Below, in pieces: positions 16,973 to 25,692 of a DNA stretch of 64,000 nt. The stretch covers positions 1 through 64,000 of the forward strand of contig JANQRC010000020.1 of NCBI GenBank assembly GCA_028284745.1, given 5' to 3'. Under the pieces are notes generated by a model, which was given only the letters and a program-made list of their open reading frames with translations, did not search any database and had not been told where the DNA came from. The number at the start of each line of letters is the position of its first letter. The first letter of the stretch is position 1. The DNA is from Flavobacteriaceae bacterium. GTDB lineage: Bacteria; Bacteroidota; Bacteroidia; Flavobacteriales; Flavobacteriaceae. The position numbers and the translations under genes were made by a program.

Positions 16973-17548
16973 TTATTTCTGGGCGGCTCTTTCCATCCAT
17001 TTGAAGATATGCCTTGCCCTTGCTTTGTATGCCGCAGAGCCTGTATGGTAGTTTTCCTCAAGGATGAGCTTTAGCTCTGGATGTATCCAATCAAACTTCT
17101 TCCCCAACAAGAATAGTGACCTCATGGAATAGGCCTTTACAGCCACCTTTTCATCATTGATCAACCAATCGAAGCATAGTTCAGCGATCCTTTCCAAGTG
17201 TTGGTCGGTGAGCCCTTCTCTTACTTTAGAAGGCTTATTTCCAAAATAACTTTCCGTTAAGTATTCACATATCTTGGCAATAGGCCTAACAGCAGGGTCT
17301 AGGTGAACCTTTGGAGCATTTTCAAGAAACGTTTCGACATAAGGCAACAACCATTCGACCTGTTCTTTAGAAGTGAATTCCAACACCCAACATGCACGAC
17401 ATGAGACCTGCTTATCGACATCAAAGGCAACCGCTAGTAAGGTCGGGATCAATGATGGGTTGGCCAATACCATGTCAGCGGCTTTTCGCCTGTTCTCTCT
17501 CGAGTGGTTTACCACGTTCAAATATTCTTCGAATGCTGTTCTTTTCAA
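16973..17548 (-). CDS. HEAT-like helical repeat protein, unknown function
   Basis: 191 residues, all helical, with repeated units such as SLIPTLLAVAFDVDKQVSCRACWVLEF and RIAELCFDWLINDEKVAVKAYSMRSLFLLG that resemble HEAT repeats. I do not recognise a named function; homologues are common next to purB in Flavobacteriia and have sometimes been mislabelled by neighbourhood. Begins with TTG at 17548; no in-frame ATG occurs until Met26, which would cut the first helix. No signal peptide, so cytoplasmic. Confidence 0.65.
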   Translation of the reverse strand: MKRTAFEEYLNVVNHSRENRRKAADMVLANPSLIPTLLAVAFDVDKQVSCRACWVLEFTSKEQVEWLLPYVETFLENAPKVHLDPAVRPIAKICEYLTESYFGNKPSKVREGLTDQHLERIAELCFDWLINDEKVAVKAYSMRSLFLLGKKFDWIHPELKLILEENYHTGSAAYKARARHIFKWMERAAQK

Positions 17549-17588
17549 GTATATATTTCTTTACTTTGAGGCCTTAATAACTATATTG

Positions 17589-18062
17589 ATGAAAATACTC
17601 AAAAAAATACTTCTAGCGCTATTGGTAATTGTTGTTATCATGCAATTCTTCAGACCAGAGAAAAATATGGACACATCTGATCATTTGCAAGCTTTTATAG
17701 AAGAGACGCAGCCTTCTGAAGAGGTTCAGGTCATTTTGAGGACAGCTTGTTACGACTGCCATTCAAACAATACGGTATATCCTTGGTATGCCGAAGTTGC
17801 TCCAGTTTCCTATTGGTTAGACGATCATATCGAGCATGGCAAAGGCCATTTGAACTTCTCGGAATGGAACGAATACAACAAGAAGAAGAAAGACCACAAG
17901 TTAGATGAGCTGATAGAAGAAGTTGAAGAAGGTGAGATGCCATTGGCATCGTATACCTTAATACACCATGGGGCCAAGTTAACAGAGGCGCAAAAACAAA
18001 TGCTTTATGATTGGGCCAAACGAATGCGCACTATCTACCAGTTAGGCGATCGACCACAATAG
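17589..18062 (+). CDS. Membrane-anchored heme-binding domain protein (CxxCH)
   Basis: 157 residues from ATG 17589; the frame is open from 17373, but that upstream part is antisense to the HEAT-like gene and has no features. N-terminal helix KKILLALLVIVVIMQFF, then the Haem_bd-type domain: EVQVILRTACYDCHSNNTVYPWYAEVAPVSYWLDDHI, with CYDCH as the heme site, and EWNEYNKKKKDHKLDELIEEVEEGEMPL ... HHGAKLTEAQKQMLYDWAK. Probably periplasmic with one c-type heme. Its 3' end overlaps the convergent sirtuin gene by 32 bp. Confidence 0.85.
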   Translation: MKILKKILLALLVIVVIMQFFRPEKNMDTSDHLQAFIEETQPSEEVQVILRTACYDCHSNNTVYPWYAEVAPVSYWLDDHIEHGKGHLNFSEWNEYNKKKKDHKLDELIEEVEEGEMPLASYTLIHHGAKLTEAQKQMLYDWAKRMRTIYQLGDRPQ

Positions 18063-18723
18063 GCACGCCTACAGTAGCCTTTTCTGGGATGACTGTAAGG
18101 CTATCAAAGGTGCTTTGTTCCAAGTTGGGCTTTGGGTCAATGAAATAAATGGGAGTTTTGGGTCTTGAGTAATGTACCAAGCTCGCTGCAGGATATACCT
18201 GCATAGAAGTTCCGATGACCATGACGATATCTGCCACAGCAGTGATCTTGGCGGCTTCCTCTAATTTGGGCACCATCTCCCCGAACCAGACGATATGTGG
18301 CCTCAATTGCGACCCGTCAGGACCTTTGTCACCTATCGAAAGATCCTTCTTCCACTCTAAGACAAGGTCTTCGTTCATGGTGCTTCTGACCTTTAAGAGT
18401 TCGCCATGCAAATGTACCACATGGCTGCTGCCGGCACGTTCATGTAGGTCATCTACGTTTTGCGTAACGATGCTTACGTCGAAAGATGCCTCTAGCTCAA
18501 CCAATTTTTTATGTGCAGCGTTGGGCTCGACCGTTAGCAATTGGCGTCTGCGTTGGTTGTAGAACTCAAAGACCAGCTCAGGGTCATTGGCAAAGCCCTG
18601 CGGACTTGCCACTTCCATCACGTCGTGCCCTTCCCAAAGCCCATCGGCGTCTCTAAATGTCTTCAAGCCGCTTTCGGCGCTCATGCCAGCGCCAGTGAGT
18701 ACTACAAGTTTTTTTCTTAACAA
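18031..18723 (-). CDS. cobB: NAD-dependent protein deacylase (sirtuin) without the zinc cysteines
   Basis: Removes acyl groups from lysines using NAD. 230 residues. Rossmann motif LVVLTGAGMSAESGLKTFRD, then SIVTQNVDDLHERAGSSHVVHLHGEL with the catalytic His in HLHG, and VIGTSMQVYPAASLV and YFIDPKP. The two CxxC pairs that hold zinc in most sirtuins are absent: after HLHGELLKVRS no cysteine occurs before RPHIVWFGE. This zinc-free form occurs in Bacteroidetes (recollection). TTG start at 18723. Confidence 0.9.
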   Translation of the reverse strand: MLRKKLVVLTGAGMSAESGLKTFRDADGLWEGHDVMEVASPQGFANDPELVFEFYNQRRRQLLTVEPNAAHKKLVELEASFDVSIVTQNVDDLHERAGSSHVVHLHGELLKVRSTMNEDLVLEWKKDLSIGDKGPDGSQLRPHIVWFGEMVPKLEEAAKITAVADIVMVIGTSMQVYPAASLVHYSRPKTPIYFIDPKPNLEQSTFDSLTVIPEKATVGVPIVVDRLTGR

Positions 18724-18778
18724 ATTTTTAAAGGATTAGTTCGTACATTTAGTGTTCAACCAATAAAACTAACCAATT

Positions 18779-19312
18779 ATGATGATTCTAATGATCTTAT
18801 TGTACATCGTTTTAGGCATTGTTGCCCTTATCTTATTGTTGGGTATGATAGCGCCCAAGAAATATCATGTACACCGTTCTACCATTATCAACAAAGATAA
18901 AAGTAGTGTTTTCGAATTCTTGCGATACCTCAAGAATGCTGAAAAATGGTCGCCTTGGGAAGAGAAAGACCCCAATATGAACAAACAATTCAAAGGAACC
19001 GATGGCGAAGTAGGCGCACTTTCATCTTGGCAGGGAAACAAAGATGTTGGCGAGGGCGAACAGGAGATCACCAAGATCATTCCTGACGAGCGTATCGAAT
19101 CGACACTTCGATTCTTCAAACCATGGAAATCCACTTCAGATGCTTACTTAGCGTTGAATGATGCAGATAGAGGCACGAAAGTAACTTGGGGCTTTTCGGG
19201 TAAGCACCCATTCATTGGCAGTATTTTTATGTTATTCATGAACATGGACAAAGCTGTTGGGAGCGACTTCGAAAAGGGATTGGCCAAACTGAAGACTCAC
19301 CTGGAAAATTGA
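18779..19312 (+). CDS. SRPBCC (START-like) family protein with N-terminal membrane helix
   Basis: 177 residues. A hydrophobic helix MILMILLYIVLGIVALILLLGM anchors the protein, followed by a polyketide-cyclase/START-like fold: YHVHRSTIINKDKSSVFEFLRYLKNAEKWSPWEEKDPN, then RIESTLRFFKPWKSTSDAYLAL and TKVTWGFSGKHPF. Such domains bind hydrophobic ligands; the ligand is unknown. A VOC gene begins 4 bp after its stop, so the two are probably cotranscribed. Confidence 0.85.
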   Translation: MMILMILLYIVLGIVALILLLGMIAPKKYHVHRSTIINKDKSSVFEFLRYLKNAEKWSPWEEKDPNMNKQFKGTDGEVGALSSWQGNKDVGEGEQEITKIIPDERIESTLRFFKPWKSTSDAYLALNDADRGTKVTWGFSGKHPFIGSIFMLFMNMDKAVGSDFEKGLAKLKTHLEN

Positions 19313-19316
19313 TGAT

Positions 19317-19694
19317 ATGGAAGAGAATATGGTTGGCTGGTTTGAGATACCAGCTACAGATATGCAGCGCGCCAAGGCATTTTACGATACCGTTTTTCAA
19401 ATAGAGATCGGAGTCCATGATCTTGGAGGCGTGCTCATGGGGTGGTTTCCTTTTGAAGAAGGAAAGGCAGGAGCGGCAGGGTCTCTTGTTCAGCATGAAG
19501 ATTACAAACCTAGCTTGACGCATGGTACGGTGATCTACTTTTCTTGTAAGGATGTGGCTAACGAGTTGGGTAGGGTAGAAGCTGCTGGAGGTGAGGTCCT
19601 TCGACCGAAGACAAAGATCAGTGATGAGCATGGTTTTATGGCCGTATTCAAGGATTCCGAAGGAAATCGCATAGCACTTCACTCACAGGCATAG
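19317..19694 (+). CDS. VOC family (glyoxalase-like) protein
   Basis: 125 residues. Typical single VOC module: MVGWFEIPATDMQRAKAFYDTVF with the paired beta-alpha-beta units, GVLMGWFPFEEGKAGAAGSLVQHEDY and VIYFSCKDVANELGRVEAAGGEVLRPKTKI ... FKDSEGNRIALHSQA. Members bind a divalent metal and catalyse varied reactions; substrate unknown. ATG at 19317 is 4 bp after the SRPBCC gene; Met5 would be an alternative start. Confidence 0.88.
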   Translation: MEENMVGWFEIPATDMQRAKAFYDTVFQIEIGVHDLGGVLMGWFPFEEGKAGAAGSLVQHEDYKPSLTHGTVIYFSCKDVANELGRVEAAGGEVLRPKTKISDEHGFMAVFKDSEGNRIALHSQA

Positions 19695-19781
19695 CAGGCA
19701 TTCGTATACGTGTTAGCAAGATTTAACACTTTTCTTCTGTAATCAGACCGCATGCATTGCAACTAATACCAAAAAGTTGCG

Positions 19782-20378
19782 ATGAGAACAATGCTATCAG
19801 TACTATTCTTGGTTCTTGCTATGAACTTTACAAGCTCGCAAGAAGCCTGGACCCTCAAAAAGGATATGGACGGTATTCGTATCTATACACGTTCTGTGGC
19901 GGGTGAGGATATAAAGGAATACAAGGCTGTTACTTGGGTTGACGCACCCATGGAAGCTGTGATACAAGAACTGTTGACGGCACCTGATTATTTGAATTCG
20001 CCTTTACCAGACGTTAGCTATCTTGTTTCTGAGAATAGCAACTCCGAATATGTTTTCTATCTGAAGAAAGAGCTGCCATGGCCTATCAGGGATCGTGATG
20101 TGGTGACCAGCCTGAAGATCGCTCATAGAGATCAGCAACACTGTAAGCTCATATTGAAGGCATCGCCAGATAGACTCCCAGAGAGCAAAGGCATATTGAG
20201 GGTGAAGGAATTAATGGGGCATTGGTTGTTAGAGACTACCGCTGAAGGCAAGACCAAAGTAGTACAGCAGTTGTTCTTTGACCCTGAAGGAACACTTCCG
20301 GACTTTTTGGTCAATTCGCTCTTGGTACGTGGCCCATACCAGACCTTCAGTGACTTAAAAAGATCTGTTTCAAGATGA
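19782..20378 (+). CDS. START domain-containing exported protein
   Basis: 198 residues. Signal peptide MRTMLSVLFLVLAMNFTSSQ, then a START-type lipid-binding domain: WTLKKDMDGIRIYTRSVAGEDIKEYKAVTWVDAPMEAV, FYLKKELPWPIRDRDVVTSLKI and a C-terminal helix (LPDFLVNSLLVRGPYQTFSDL). The WPIRDRD motif is characteristic. Ligand unknown; periplasmic location inferred. Third of three ligand-binding-type genes in a row. Confidence 0.85.
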   Translation: MRTMLSVLFLVLAMNFTSSQEAWTLKKDMDGIRIYTRSVAGEDIKEYKAVTWVDAPMEAVIQELLTAPDYLNSPLPDVSYLVSENSNSEYVFYLKKELPWPIRDRDVVTSLKIAHRDQQHCKLILKASPDRLPESKGILRVKELMGHWLLETTAEGKTKVVQQLFFDPEGTLPDFLVNSLLVRGPYQTFSDLKRSVSR

Positions 20379-20520
20379 TGGAGAATGTTAAAATTCGATA
20401 AGCTGAAGGTCCAAAGCGACTTTTATCATCGTATATACATCAACTACGATATGGTCTAGGCTTTGGAACATTATTTGAGCTTGCCATGTTTCAATAAAGT
20501 GTTTATTGATCAATAGCAGA

Positions 20521-20546
20521 AAACCCAGCAAGCATGCTGGGTTTTT
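20521..20546. terminator. Terminator between START-domain and GH13 genes
   Basis: AAACCCAGCA and TGCTGGGTTT form a perfect 10 bp stem with AGCA loop, followed by TTCATTTT. The minus-strand side is preceded by a less clear U tract. Confidence 0.85.
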
Positions 20547-20575
20547 CATTTTGTATCGAACTCAACAAACGGATT

Positions 20576-22246
20576 CTATTCTTTGTTTCTTTCGAGTAGG
20601 ATGATGTCGAGATCACTTTCTATGTCGACCACTCCATTATGTACAATTGCTGTTTTACCAGAATAGTGGTCTTTTACAGAAGTGTCATTTTCAAAGATGC
20701 CTTCAACAGCTATTCTCTTTTCTCCTTTAGGCATGTCTAGTCCGATGACGACCTTGTCGTCATCCAAACTTCGCTTAAAGGTATATGGGCTATCGGTGAG
20801 TTTTTGGTGAGTACCCGCACCTATTGCAGGATGTTTGGCTCTGAACTGTCCGAGCTTTTGCCAATGGGCAAGTAGCTTTTTGGTCTCTTCATTGCTTTCT
20901 ATTGCCTCCCAATTCATAAAAGAGCGTAACGTGGCATCACCGACAGTACCCTCAATATCAAGCGAACGGGCGGTCTCATCTCCATAATATATTTGCGCAG
21001 AACCAGGGCTGAGTAACAATTTGTTGGCTGTTTCATACGGTTTTATGCGTTGCTTGTCGAAAGGTTGTCCATCATCATGAGAAGTCAAATAGTTTAGCGC
21101 GCTTAAACTTTTGTCACCATTCAATCGCTCACTGTAATTTTTGAACAAGGTCTCGTAATCATCTTTTGCATTGTGCTTGAAGTCGAAATTGATCAGGCTG
21201 TTGAGACCATTGCTGAAGTAATCTACCTTCTTATCACCAAAATCAAAGAAACGGCCACCACCGATACCATAGTTGTACACTTCGCCTATTGTGTAAAATG
21301 GCGAATCATCCATGACTTTATCGGGGTTGTTGTTCTTCCATTCGGCAAAGGCGCTGTCACAATCCTTTTTGAATTCATCCCACACAAACTCTTCGGTATG
21401 TTTTACAGTATCTATGCGGAAGCCATCAATACCATGGTCGGTAATAAAATCCGTTAACCACTTCATGATGTAGAAACGTGGAGCTCTTGGATGCCCCGTT
21501 CGCTCAAAATAGGCATCTAGTTCTGCTACTTCTTGCTCATAGCGACCTTCGGCCTTCCATTTTTTTTCCAGCTCAGAAGGCAATGCTACCTCTTCGTTGC
21601 TTTCGGTCTTGATATCTGGTAGGTTGGCTACCAACGTACACGTGATCGTATTGAGGTAATTAGAATAGTCACATTGGGGTCCGGTACGCACCCATGCATC
21701 TTCCCAGGCAGGGTCTTTTTCAGTTGCAGGCCCTGTATGGTTGATCACAGCGTCCATTAGAATTCGAATACCATTGGCATGGGCGACCTCGACCAACTCG
21801 TGTAATTCTTCTTTAGTGCCAAAGTTAGGATCTAATGCGGTCCAGTCTTTGGCCCAATACCCATGGAATCCGTAGGTGGCGCCCGTACCTTCGTCGACAA
21901 CTCCGTGAACTTGTTCCACTACAGGTGTGAACCATATAGCATTCACACCCAGTTCATTAAAATACCCTTTTTGGATCTTTTTGGTGATTCCTTTGATATC
22001 TCCGCCCATAAACCCACGCAACTTCCCAGTCTCTTTATTCCTGTCGAAATGTACATCGTTGGTATCGCTCCCATTGTTGAATCGATCCGTCAGAAGGAAA
22101 TATACAGTGGCAGCATTCCAGTTGAAGGTACTTTTTCTTGTTGCTTGAGGTTTAGTGGTTACAGCTTCTCCCATTGGGGTTTCTTTATTGGTTTCTTTGC
22201 AGCTGAAAAAGGCGAGGCATAGTGCCAGGCATATGATTTTTCTCAT
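20576..22246 (-). CDS. Alpha-amylase family (GH13) lipoprotein
   Basis: 556 residues; lipoprotein signal with lipid Cys16 (LAFFSCKET). The GH13 barrel shows all conserved regions: DAVINHTG (region I), GFRIDTVKH with nucleophile Asp279, IGEVYN with acid/base Glu322, and TSHDDGQP with His390-Asp391. An inserted lid (about 195-250) contains CDYSN and CTL cysteines. Likely hydrolyses alpha-glucans outside the cytoplasm. It stands alone here, without SusCD neighbours, so it is not part of a visible starch locus. Confidence 0.92.
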   Translation of the reverse strand: MRKIICLALCLAFFSCKETNKETPMGEAVTTKPQATRKSTFNWNAATVYFLLTDRFNNGSDTNDVHFDRNKETGKLRGFMGGDIKGITKKIQKGYFNELGVNAIWFTPVVEQVHGVVDEGTGATYGFHGYWAKDWTALDPNFGTKEELHELVEVAHANGIRILMDAVINHTGPATEKDPAWEDAWVRTGPQCDYSNYLNTITCTLVANLPDIKTESNEEVALPSELEKKWKAEGRYEQEVAELDAYFERTGHPRAPRFYIMKWLTDFITDHGIDGFRIDTVKHTEEFVWDEFKKDCDSAFAEWKNNNPDKVMDDSPFYTIGEVYNYGIGGGRFFDFGDKKVDYFSNGLNSLINFDFKHNAKDDYETLFKNYSERLNGDKSLSALNYLTSHDDGQPFDKQRIKPYETANKLLLSPGSAQIYYGDETARSLDIEGTVGDATLRSFMNWEAIESNEETKKLLAHWQKLGQFRAKHPAIGAGTHQKLTDSPYTFKRSLDDDKVVIGLDMPKGEKRIAVEGIFENDTSVKDHYSGKTAIVHNGVVDIESDLDIILLERNKE

Positions 22247-22327
22247 GATCGGATATTTTCACCCTAAAGCTAGCAAAAGTTTTGCAGCTGTACATTCAAA
22301 AGAGAAAAGAGATTGGTCGTGCTGGAT

Positions 22328-23089
22328 CTAGTTGCGATTCAGTACGCGATACTCTTCGTAACAGTCGTTGATAGCATCAAGGATCTGGAGGTCATTCGCG
22401 GTACGGATAAAACTATCAGAATAGTTGCAATTACGCAGTATCTCATCAATATCGACACGATCCACCTGAAGCAACTCTCGCAAGGTTTCCCTATCAAATT
22501 TGGAGGCCAATAGGTTACGGATCTCATCATCTTCCTTCATCTTACGAAGCTTCCGCATTTGTTTGGGCTTCTTTCCGAAGAGGTTATGTAGAAAGTCTGC
22601 CGGGTTGAAGATAGAGCTCAACACACGACTCACAGCACCAGGGTTATAATTGCCCGCCTCGTATCCTTTAGAGAGGCCAGCGATGCGATAACGATATGAA
22701 GTGTTGATCGGCACATTCTTCGAATCGATATCTAAATATCCTGTAAGCTGATAGGGTTGAAGCACTACTTCTTCTAACGCGTAGGCGAGTTCTGTTAATC
22801 GGATCTTGGTGCCTGTAAACTTGATGAGATCGTTCGTGACGCGAACTTTGATGGCCTTGAAACCTATAAAAGAGAAATAAAGCGTGTCTTGTACTTTGGC
22901 CGGAATTTCAAAATTACCATCGGCATCTGTGATCGTACCGACCACTTGTGTAAGGTTGATGACGTGCACTCCTTGCATGGCAGTATCATCAGCATCATCC
23001 AAGACTTTTGCTTTCACCAATTGTATGTCCTCTTGCGCAAAAGCTAAAGCACTAGCCAATATTAGAAATAGGGCTAAGAGTTGTTTCAT
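22328..23089 (-). CDS. Carboxypeptidase-like regulatory domain (CarboxypepD_reg) protein
   Basis: 253 residues from ATG 23089, chosen because a signal peptide follows at once (MKQLLALFLILASALAFAQ); the open frame goes back to 23146. The N-terminal half is a CarboxypepD_reg-like beta-sandwich: VKAKVLDDADDTAMQGVHVINLTQVVGTITDADGNFEI with LYFSFIGFKAIKV. The remainder is helical and charged (GKKPKQMRKLRKMKEDDEIRNLLASKF) and unlike a TonB receptor. Function unknown. Confidence 0.82.
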   Translation of the reverse strand: MKQLLALFLILASALAFAQEDIQLVKAKVLDDADDTAMQGVHVINLTQVVGTITDADGNFEIPAKVQDTLYFSFIGFKAIKVRVTNDLIKFTGTKIRLTELAYALEEVVLQPYQLTGYLDIDSKNVPINTSYRYRIAGLSKGYEAGNYNPGAVSRVLSSIFNPADFLHNLFGKKPKQMRKLRKMKEDDEIRNLLASKFDRETLRELLQVDRVDIDEILRNCNYSDSFIRTANDLQILDAINDCYEEYRVLNRN

Positions 23090-23128
23090 GTTCTTCTTAC
23101 GTCTGATAAAAGTACTAAACAAAACAAG

Positions 23129-23155
23129 AAAAGTGTGCCGAAGCACACTTTTTTA
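23129..23155. terminator. Terminator downstream of the DEAD-box helicase gene
   Basis: AAAAGTGTGC-CGAA-GCACACTTTT, a perfect 10 bp stem with tetraloop, with runs of A and T on both sides. Confidence 0.85.
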
Positions 23156-23181
23156 TAGGAAGATTAACAACTGCTTTCTTA

Positions 23182-23270
23182 CGGTCACTTCGAGCTTTGC
23201 GCAGCAAGGTGTCGAGAAGCGTTCGTTTGCCTAGTTCTCGATACATTTGCAAAACAAATTCAACTCGAAA
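23182..23270. repeat. Dispersed GTCACTTCGAG / CTCGATAC intergenic repeat
   Basis: GGTCACTTCGAG at 23183, GTCGAGAAGCG at 23211, GTTCTCGATACATTTGC at 23234 and CAACTCGAA at the end. The same blocks in the same order occur at 25275-25420. Arms are roughly complementary, so the copy can fold as a long imperfect hairpin. Confidence 0.75.
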
Positions 23271-23283
23271 CTGGCATTATAGT

Positions 23284-25110
23284 TTACTTTCTGCGCTTTC
23301 GCTTGTTGCTTTTCTTGCTCTGACTTGGGTCGTAGACATTGTCGAAGAAGAAGCCACTGCTCTTCTCGTTTTTCTTCTTTTTGTCCTTCTTCTTGAAGTC
23401 ACCACGATCTTTACGTCTTCCACCCTCAAACTTACGTCCTTCATCGCGTCTTCTATCGCCATCACGTCTGCGTCTGCGTTTGCGATCTCGGCCGTTGTGG
23501 TCACGTCTGCGACCTTCATCAGGTCTTGTCGTGGAGATCTCAACGTTGATAAAGCGTCCATTATGCTTGAAATCTGTAAAGAATTCCAAGATCATGTCTT
23601 TATGCTGCGGCTCTGTGTTGAAGAACGAGAAGTTCTCCTTGGTATCTGCATTGAAGATGTCGTCGCGATCTAGCCCAAGTTGGTCTCTCAAGAAATCTTT
23701 CAGTTTTTTCCAATCGTAGCCATCGCGCTCACCAACGTTGATGAAGTAGCGCACCGAATTTCCTTTGCTATTCTTAGTGCCAGAGGTGTCGGCGTTAAGG
23801 TCTTTCGATTTTTTATAATAGTTGAAGAAACGACTGAATTCTACCGAAACCATCTTCTTGATCAATTCTTCTCGTTCCAGACCATCTAATACATCATAGA
23901 TGGCAGGCAAGTACGGATCGATGTCTTCGCTGATCTCGGTATTCTTGATCTTGCTAGCGAGATGATAGAGTTGGATCTCACAGATCTCGATGCCTGTAGG
24001 GATCTTCTTTGGTTCAAAAGGTTTTTGAAGCAATCTTTCCAACTGCTTGATACGTCGTAGCTCACTTTTGGTGACGATGATCATCGAAACACCCGATTTG
24101 CCAGCACGACCCGTACGACCGCTTCGGTGCGTGTACACTTCCATCTCATCAGGCAATTGGTAGTTGATCACGTGGGTAATGTCGTCAACGTCAATACCGC
24201 GTGCAGCAACGTCAGTAGCTACCAACATTTGTATCTGGTTGGTGCGGAAGGACTTCATCACCAGGTCACGTTGATTCTGACTCAAGTCACCGTGCAGGGC
24301 AGCAGCATTGTAACCGTCCTCGATCAATTTTTCGGCAACGTTTTGCGTGTCGCGTTTCGTTCTACAGAACACTACCGAAAAGATATCGGGATTGGCATCT
24401 GCCAAACGCTTCAGCGCCAAATAGCGGTCGCGACCACCCACGGTGTAATACTCATGACGTACCGTTTCGGCGCCCACGTTTCTTGACCCTACGGTGATCT
24501 CGTGTGGGTCGCTCATGAAGTCTTTGGCAATACGGGCTACTTCTTTTGGCATGGTAGCCGAGAACAGCCATGTGCTCTTCTCTTCGGGTGTGTCGGCCAA
24601 AATGGTCGTGATATCTTCATAGAAGCCCATATTCAACATTTCATCAGCTTCGTCGAGTACACAGTAACCAATCTCAGAGATGTCTACAAACCCACGGCGC
24701 ATCATATCTTGCATCCTTCCCGGAGTAGCCACGATAATTTGCGCACCGCGCTTTATCTGTTTTGCCTGATCATTGATACTGGCACCACCGTAGACCGCAA
24801 CAACATTAAGGCCGTCGACATATTTCGAGTAGTTCTTTAGTTCGTTGGTGATCTGCAGACACAATTCACGCGTGGGCGAAAGGATGAGTCCTTGCGTCAT
24901 CTTGCTACTTGGGTCTACACGTTGAATGAGTGGGAAACCAAAGGCCGCGGTCTTTCCGGTACCTGTCTGGGCGAGCGCTACAAGGTCGCGCTCTTCGGCC
25001 AATAAGAAAGGAATGGCCTTTTCCTGTACTTCTGAGGGCGTTTCAAAGCCCATGTCGTCGATAGACTTCAGCAGTTCGTCGCTGAGCCCCAACACTTCAA
25101 ATTTTTCCAT
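23284..25110 (-). CDS. DEAD-box ATP-dependent RNA helicase with DbpA-type RNA-binding domain
   Basis: 608 residues. Q motif (GFETPSEVQEKAIP), motif I AQTGTGKT, Ia PTRELCLQ, II DEAD (VLDEADEMLNMGF), III SAT, IV-VI with VATDVAARGIDV and HRSGRTGRAGKSG. Residues about 465-540 form a DbpA-like RNA-binding domain (VRYFINVGERDGYDWKKLKDFLRDQLGLDRDDIF). The last 70 residues are a low-complexity basic tail of R, D, G and K. Likely ribosome assembly or cold adaptation, by family. Terminator at 23129-23155. Confidence 0.95.
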   Translation of the reverse strand: MEKFEVLGLSDELLKSIDDMGFETPSEVQEKAIPFLLAEERDLVALAQTGTGKTAAFGFPLIQRVDPSSKMTQGLILSPTRELCLQITNELKNYSKYVDGLNVVAVYGGASINDQAKQIKRGAQIIVATPGRMQDMMRRGFVDISEIGYCVLDEADEMLNMGFYEDITTILADTPEEKSTWLFSATMPKEVARIAKDFMSDPHEITVGSRNVGAETVRHEYYTVGGRDRYLALKRLADANPDIFSVVFCRTKRDTQNVAEKLIEDGYNAAALHGDLSQNQRDLVMKSFRTNQIQMLVATDVAARGIDVDDITHVINYQLPDEMEVYTHRSGRTGRAGKSGVSMIIVTKSELRRIKQLERLLQKPFEPKKIPTGIEICEIQLYHLASKIKNTEISEDIDPYLPAIYDVLDGLEREELIKKMVSVEFSRFFNYYKKSKDLNADTSGTKNSKGNSVRYFINVGERDGYDWKKLKDFLRDQLGLDRDDIFNADTKENFSFFNTEPQHKDMILEFFTDFKHNGRFINVEISTTRPDEGRRRDHNGRDRKRRRRRDGDRRRDEGRKFEGGRRKDRGDFKKKDKKKKNEKSSGFFFDNVYDPSQSKKSNKRKRRK

Positions 25111-25274
25111 AAAAGTAATTGCTCTTGTCGCTAAAAATCGTGTGTCGCGGAGCTCTCCCTCTAATCAAAACTTTGAAGCTCTGTGCAACACCTTCCCCAT
25201 AGACGGCGTTAATCGGCGGCAAAGATAGTTTAAATAGTTGGTTTTTAGGTTGAAAGTGGAAAGTTTCAACTTTT

Positions 25275-25420
25275 GTTACTTCGAGTGGCAAGAAACGTTG
25301 TGTTGATTGATCTTTGTCACTTTGAGTATTTTGTGCAGCGAAGCGAAGCAACATGTATCGAGAAGCGGCGACTTGAAGCAGTTCTCGATACAAAATTTGC
25401 ATTGCAAATTTCACTCGAAC
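25275..25420. repeat. Dispersed GTCACTTCGAG / CTCGATAC intergenic repeat, long copy
   Basis: GTTACTTCGAGTGGCAAGA, then GTCACTTTGAG, TATCGAGAAGCG and GTTCTCGATACAAAATTTGC, closing with TTTCACTCGAAC. ATTTGCATTGCAAAT at 25394-25408 is itself a palindrome. Appears to be two overlapping copies of the unit also found at 23182-23270 and 25650-25690. Confidence 0.75.
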
Positions 25421-25582
25421 AGACAATGTGTTTCCTTATCCCTTCACAACGACCTATCGAGAAAATCGTTAAAAATCAAGGAAGCAGCTAGGGAAAAGGA
25501 TTGAAAGCTGTTTGAGCATAGCGAGTTCTTTCGATCCGTGGCTGTGGATTCCGTAGTATTTTCTTAGGGTTTTCTCGTAAGT

Positions 25583-25625
25583 CTTGACTTTTTTGGTTCG
25601 TTTTTGGGTCAAGCCAAAAATGAAC
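25583..25625 (+). repeat. Structured element with potential H-type pseudoknot
   Basis: GTTCGTTTTTGG (25596-25607) pairs with CCAAAAATGAAC (25614-25625), one G-U pair in 12. The six-base loop GTCAAG (25608-25613) is exactly complementary to CTTGAC just upstream (25583-25588). The pairing on the plus strand gives a pseudoknot; the minus strand gives the mirror version. Confidence 0.55.
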
Positions 25626-25649
25626 AGATAAAAATATAAATTTTGATTA

Positions 25650-25690
25650 ATGTCACTTCGAGTGGCGCAAAGCGTTGTATTGAGAAGTGC
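25650..25690. repeat. Dispersed GTCACTTCGAG repeat, short copy
   Basis: TGTCACTTCGAGTGGCGCAA followed by GTATTGAGAAGTGC, ending just before the RdgB stop codon. Third copy of the family in 2.5 kb. Confidence 0.7.
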
Positions 25691-25692
25691 TA

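Larger units (their letters stand above)
25111..25692. other. Repeat-filled intergenic region between helicase and RdgB genes
   Basis: No gene seen. Contains GTTGAAAGTGGAAAGTTTCAAC at about 25250 (short palindrome), two dispersed GTCACTTCGAG-type repeats (25275-25420 and 25650-25690), and between them a stretch whose 3' part can fold as a pseudoknot (25583-25625). Confidence 0.7.

Noticed and set aside
17373..17588. Upstream 72 codons of the heme-binding protein frame.
   Set aside because: Antisense to the HEAT-like gene; the membrane helix and family similarity begin at the ATG at 17589.
23277..23719. Several open frames on both strands over the helicase 3' end.
   Set aside because: They are shadows of the low-complexity Arg/Asp/Gly/Lys tail of the helicase.
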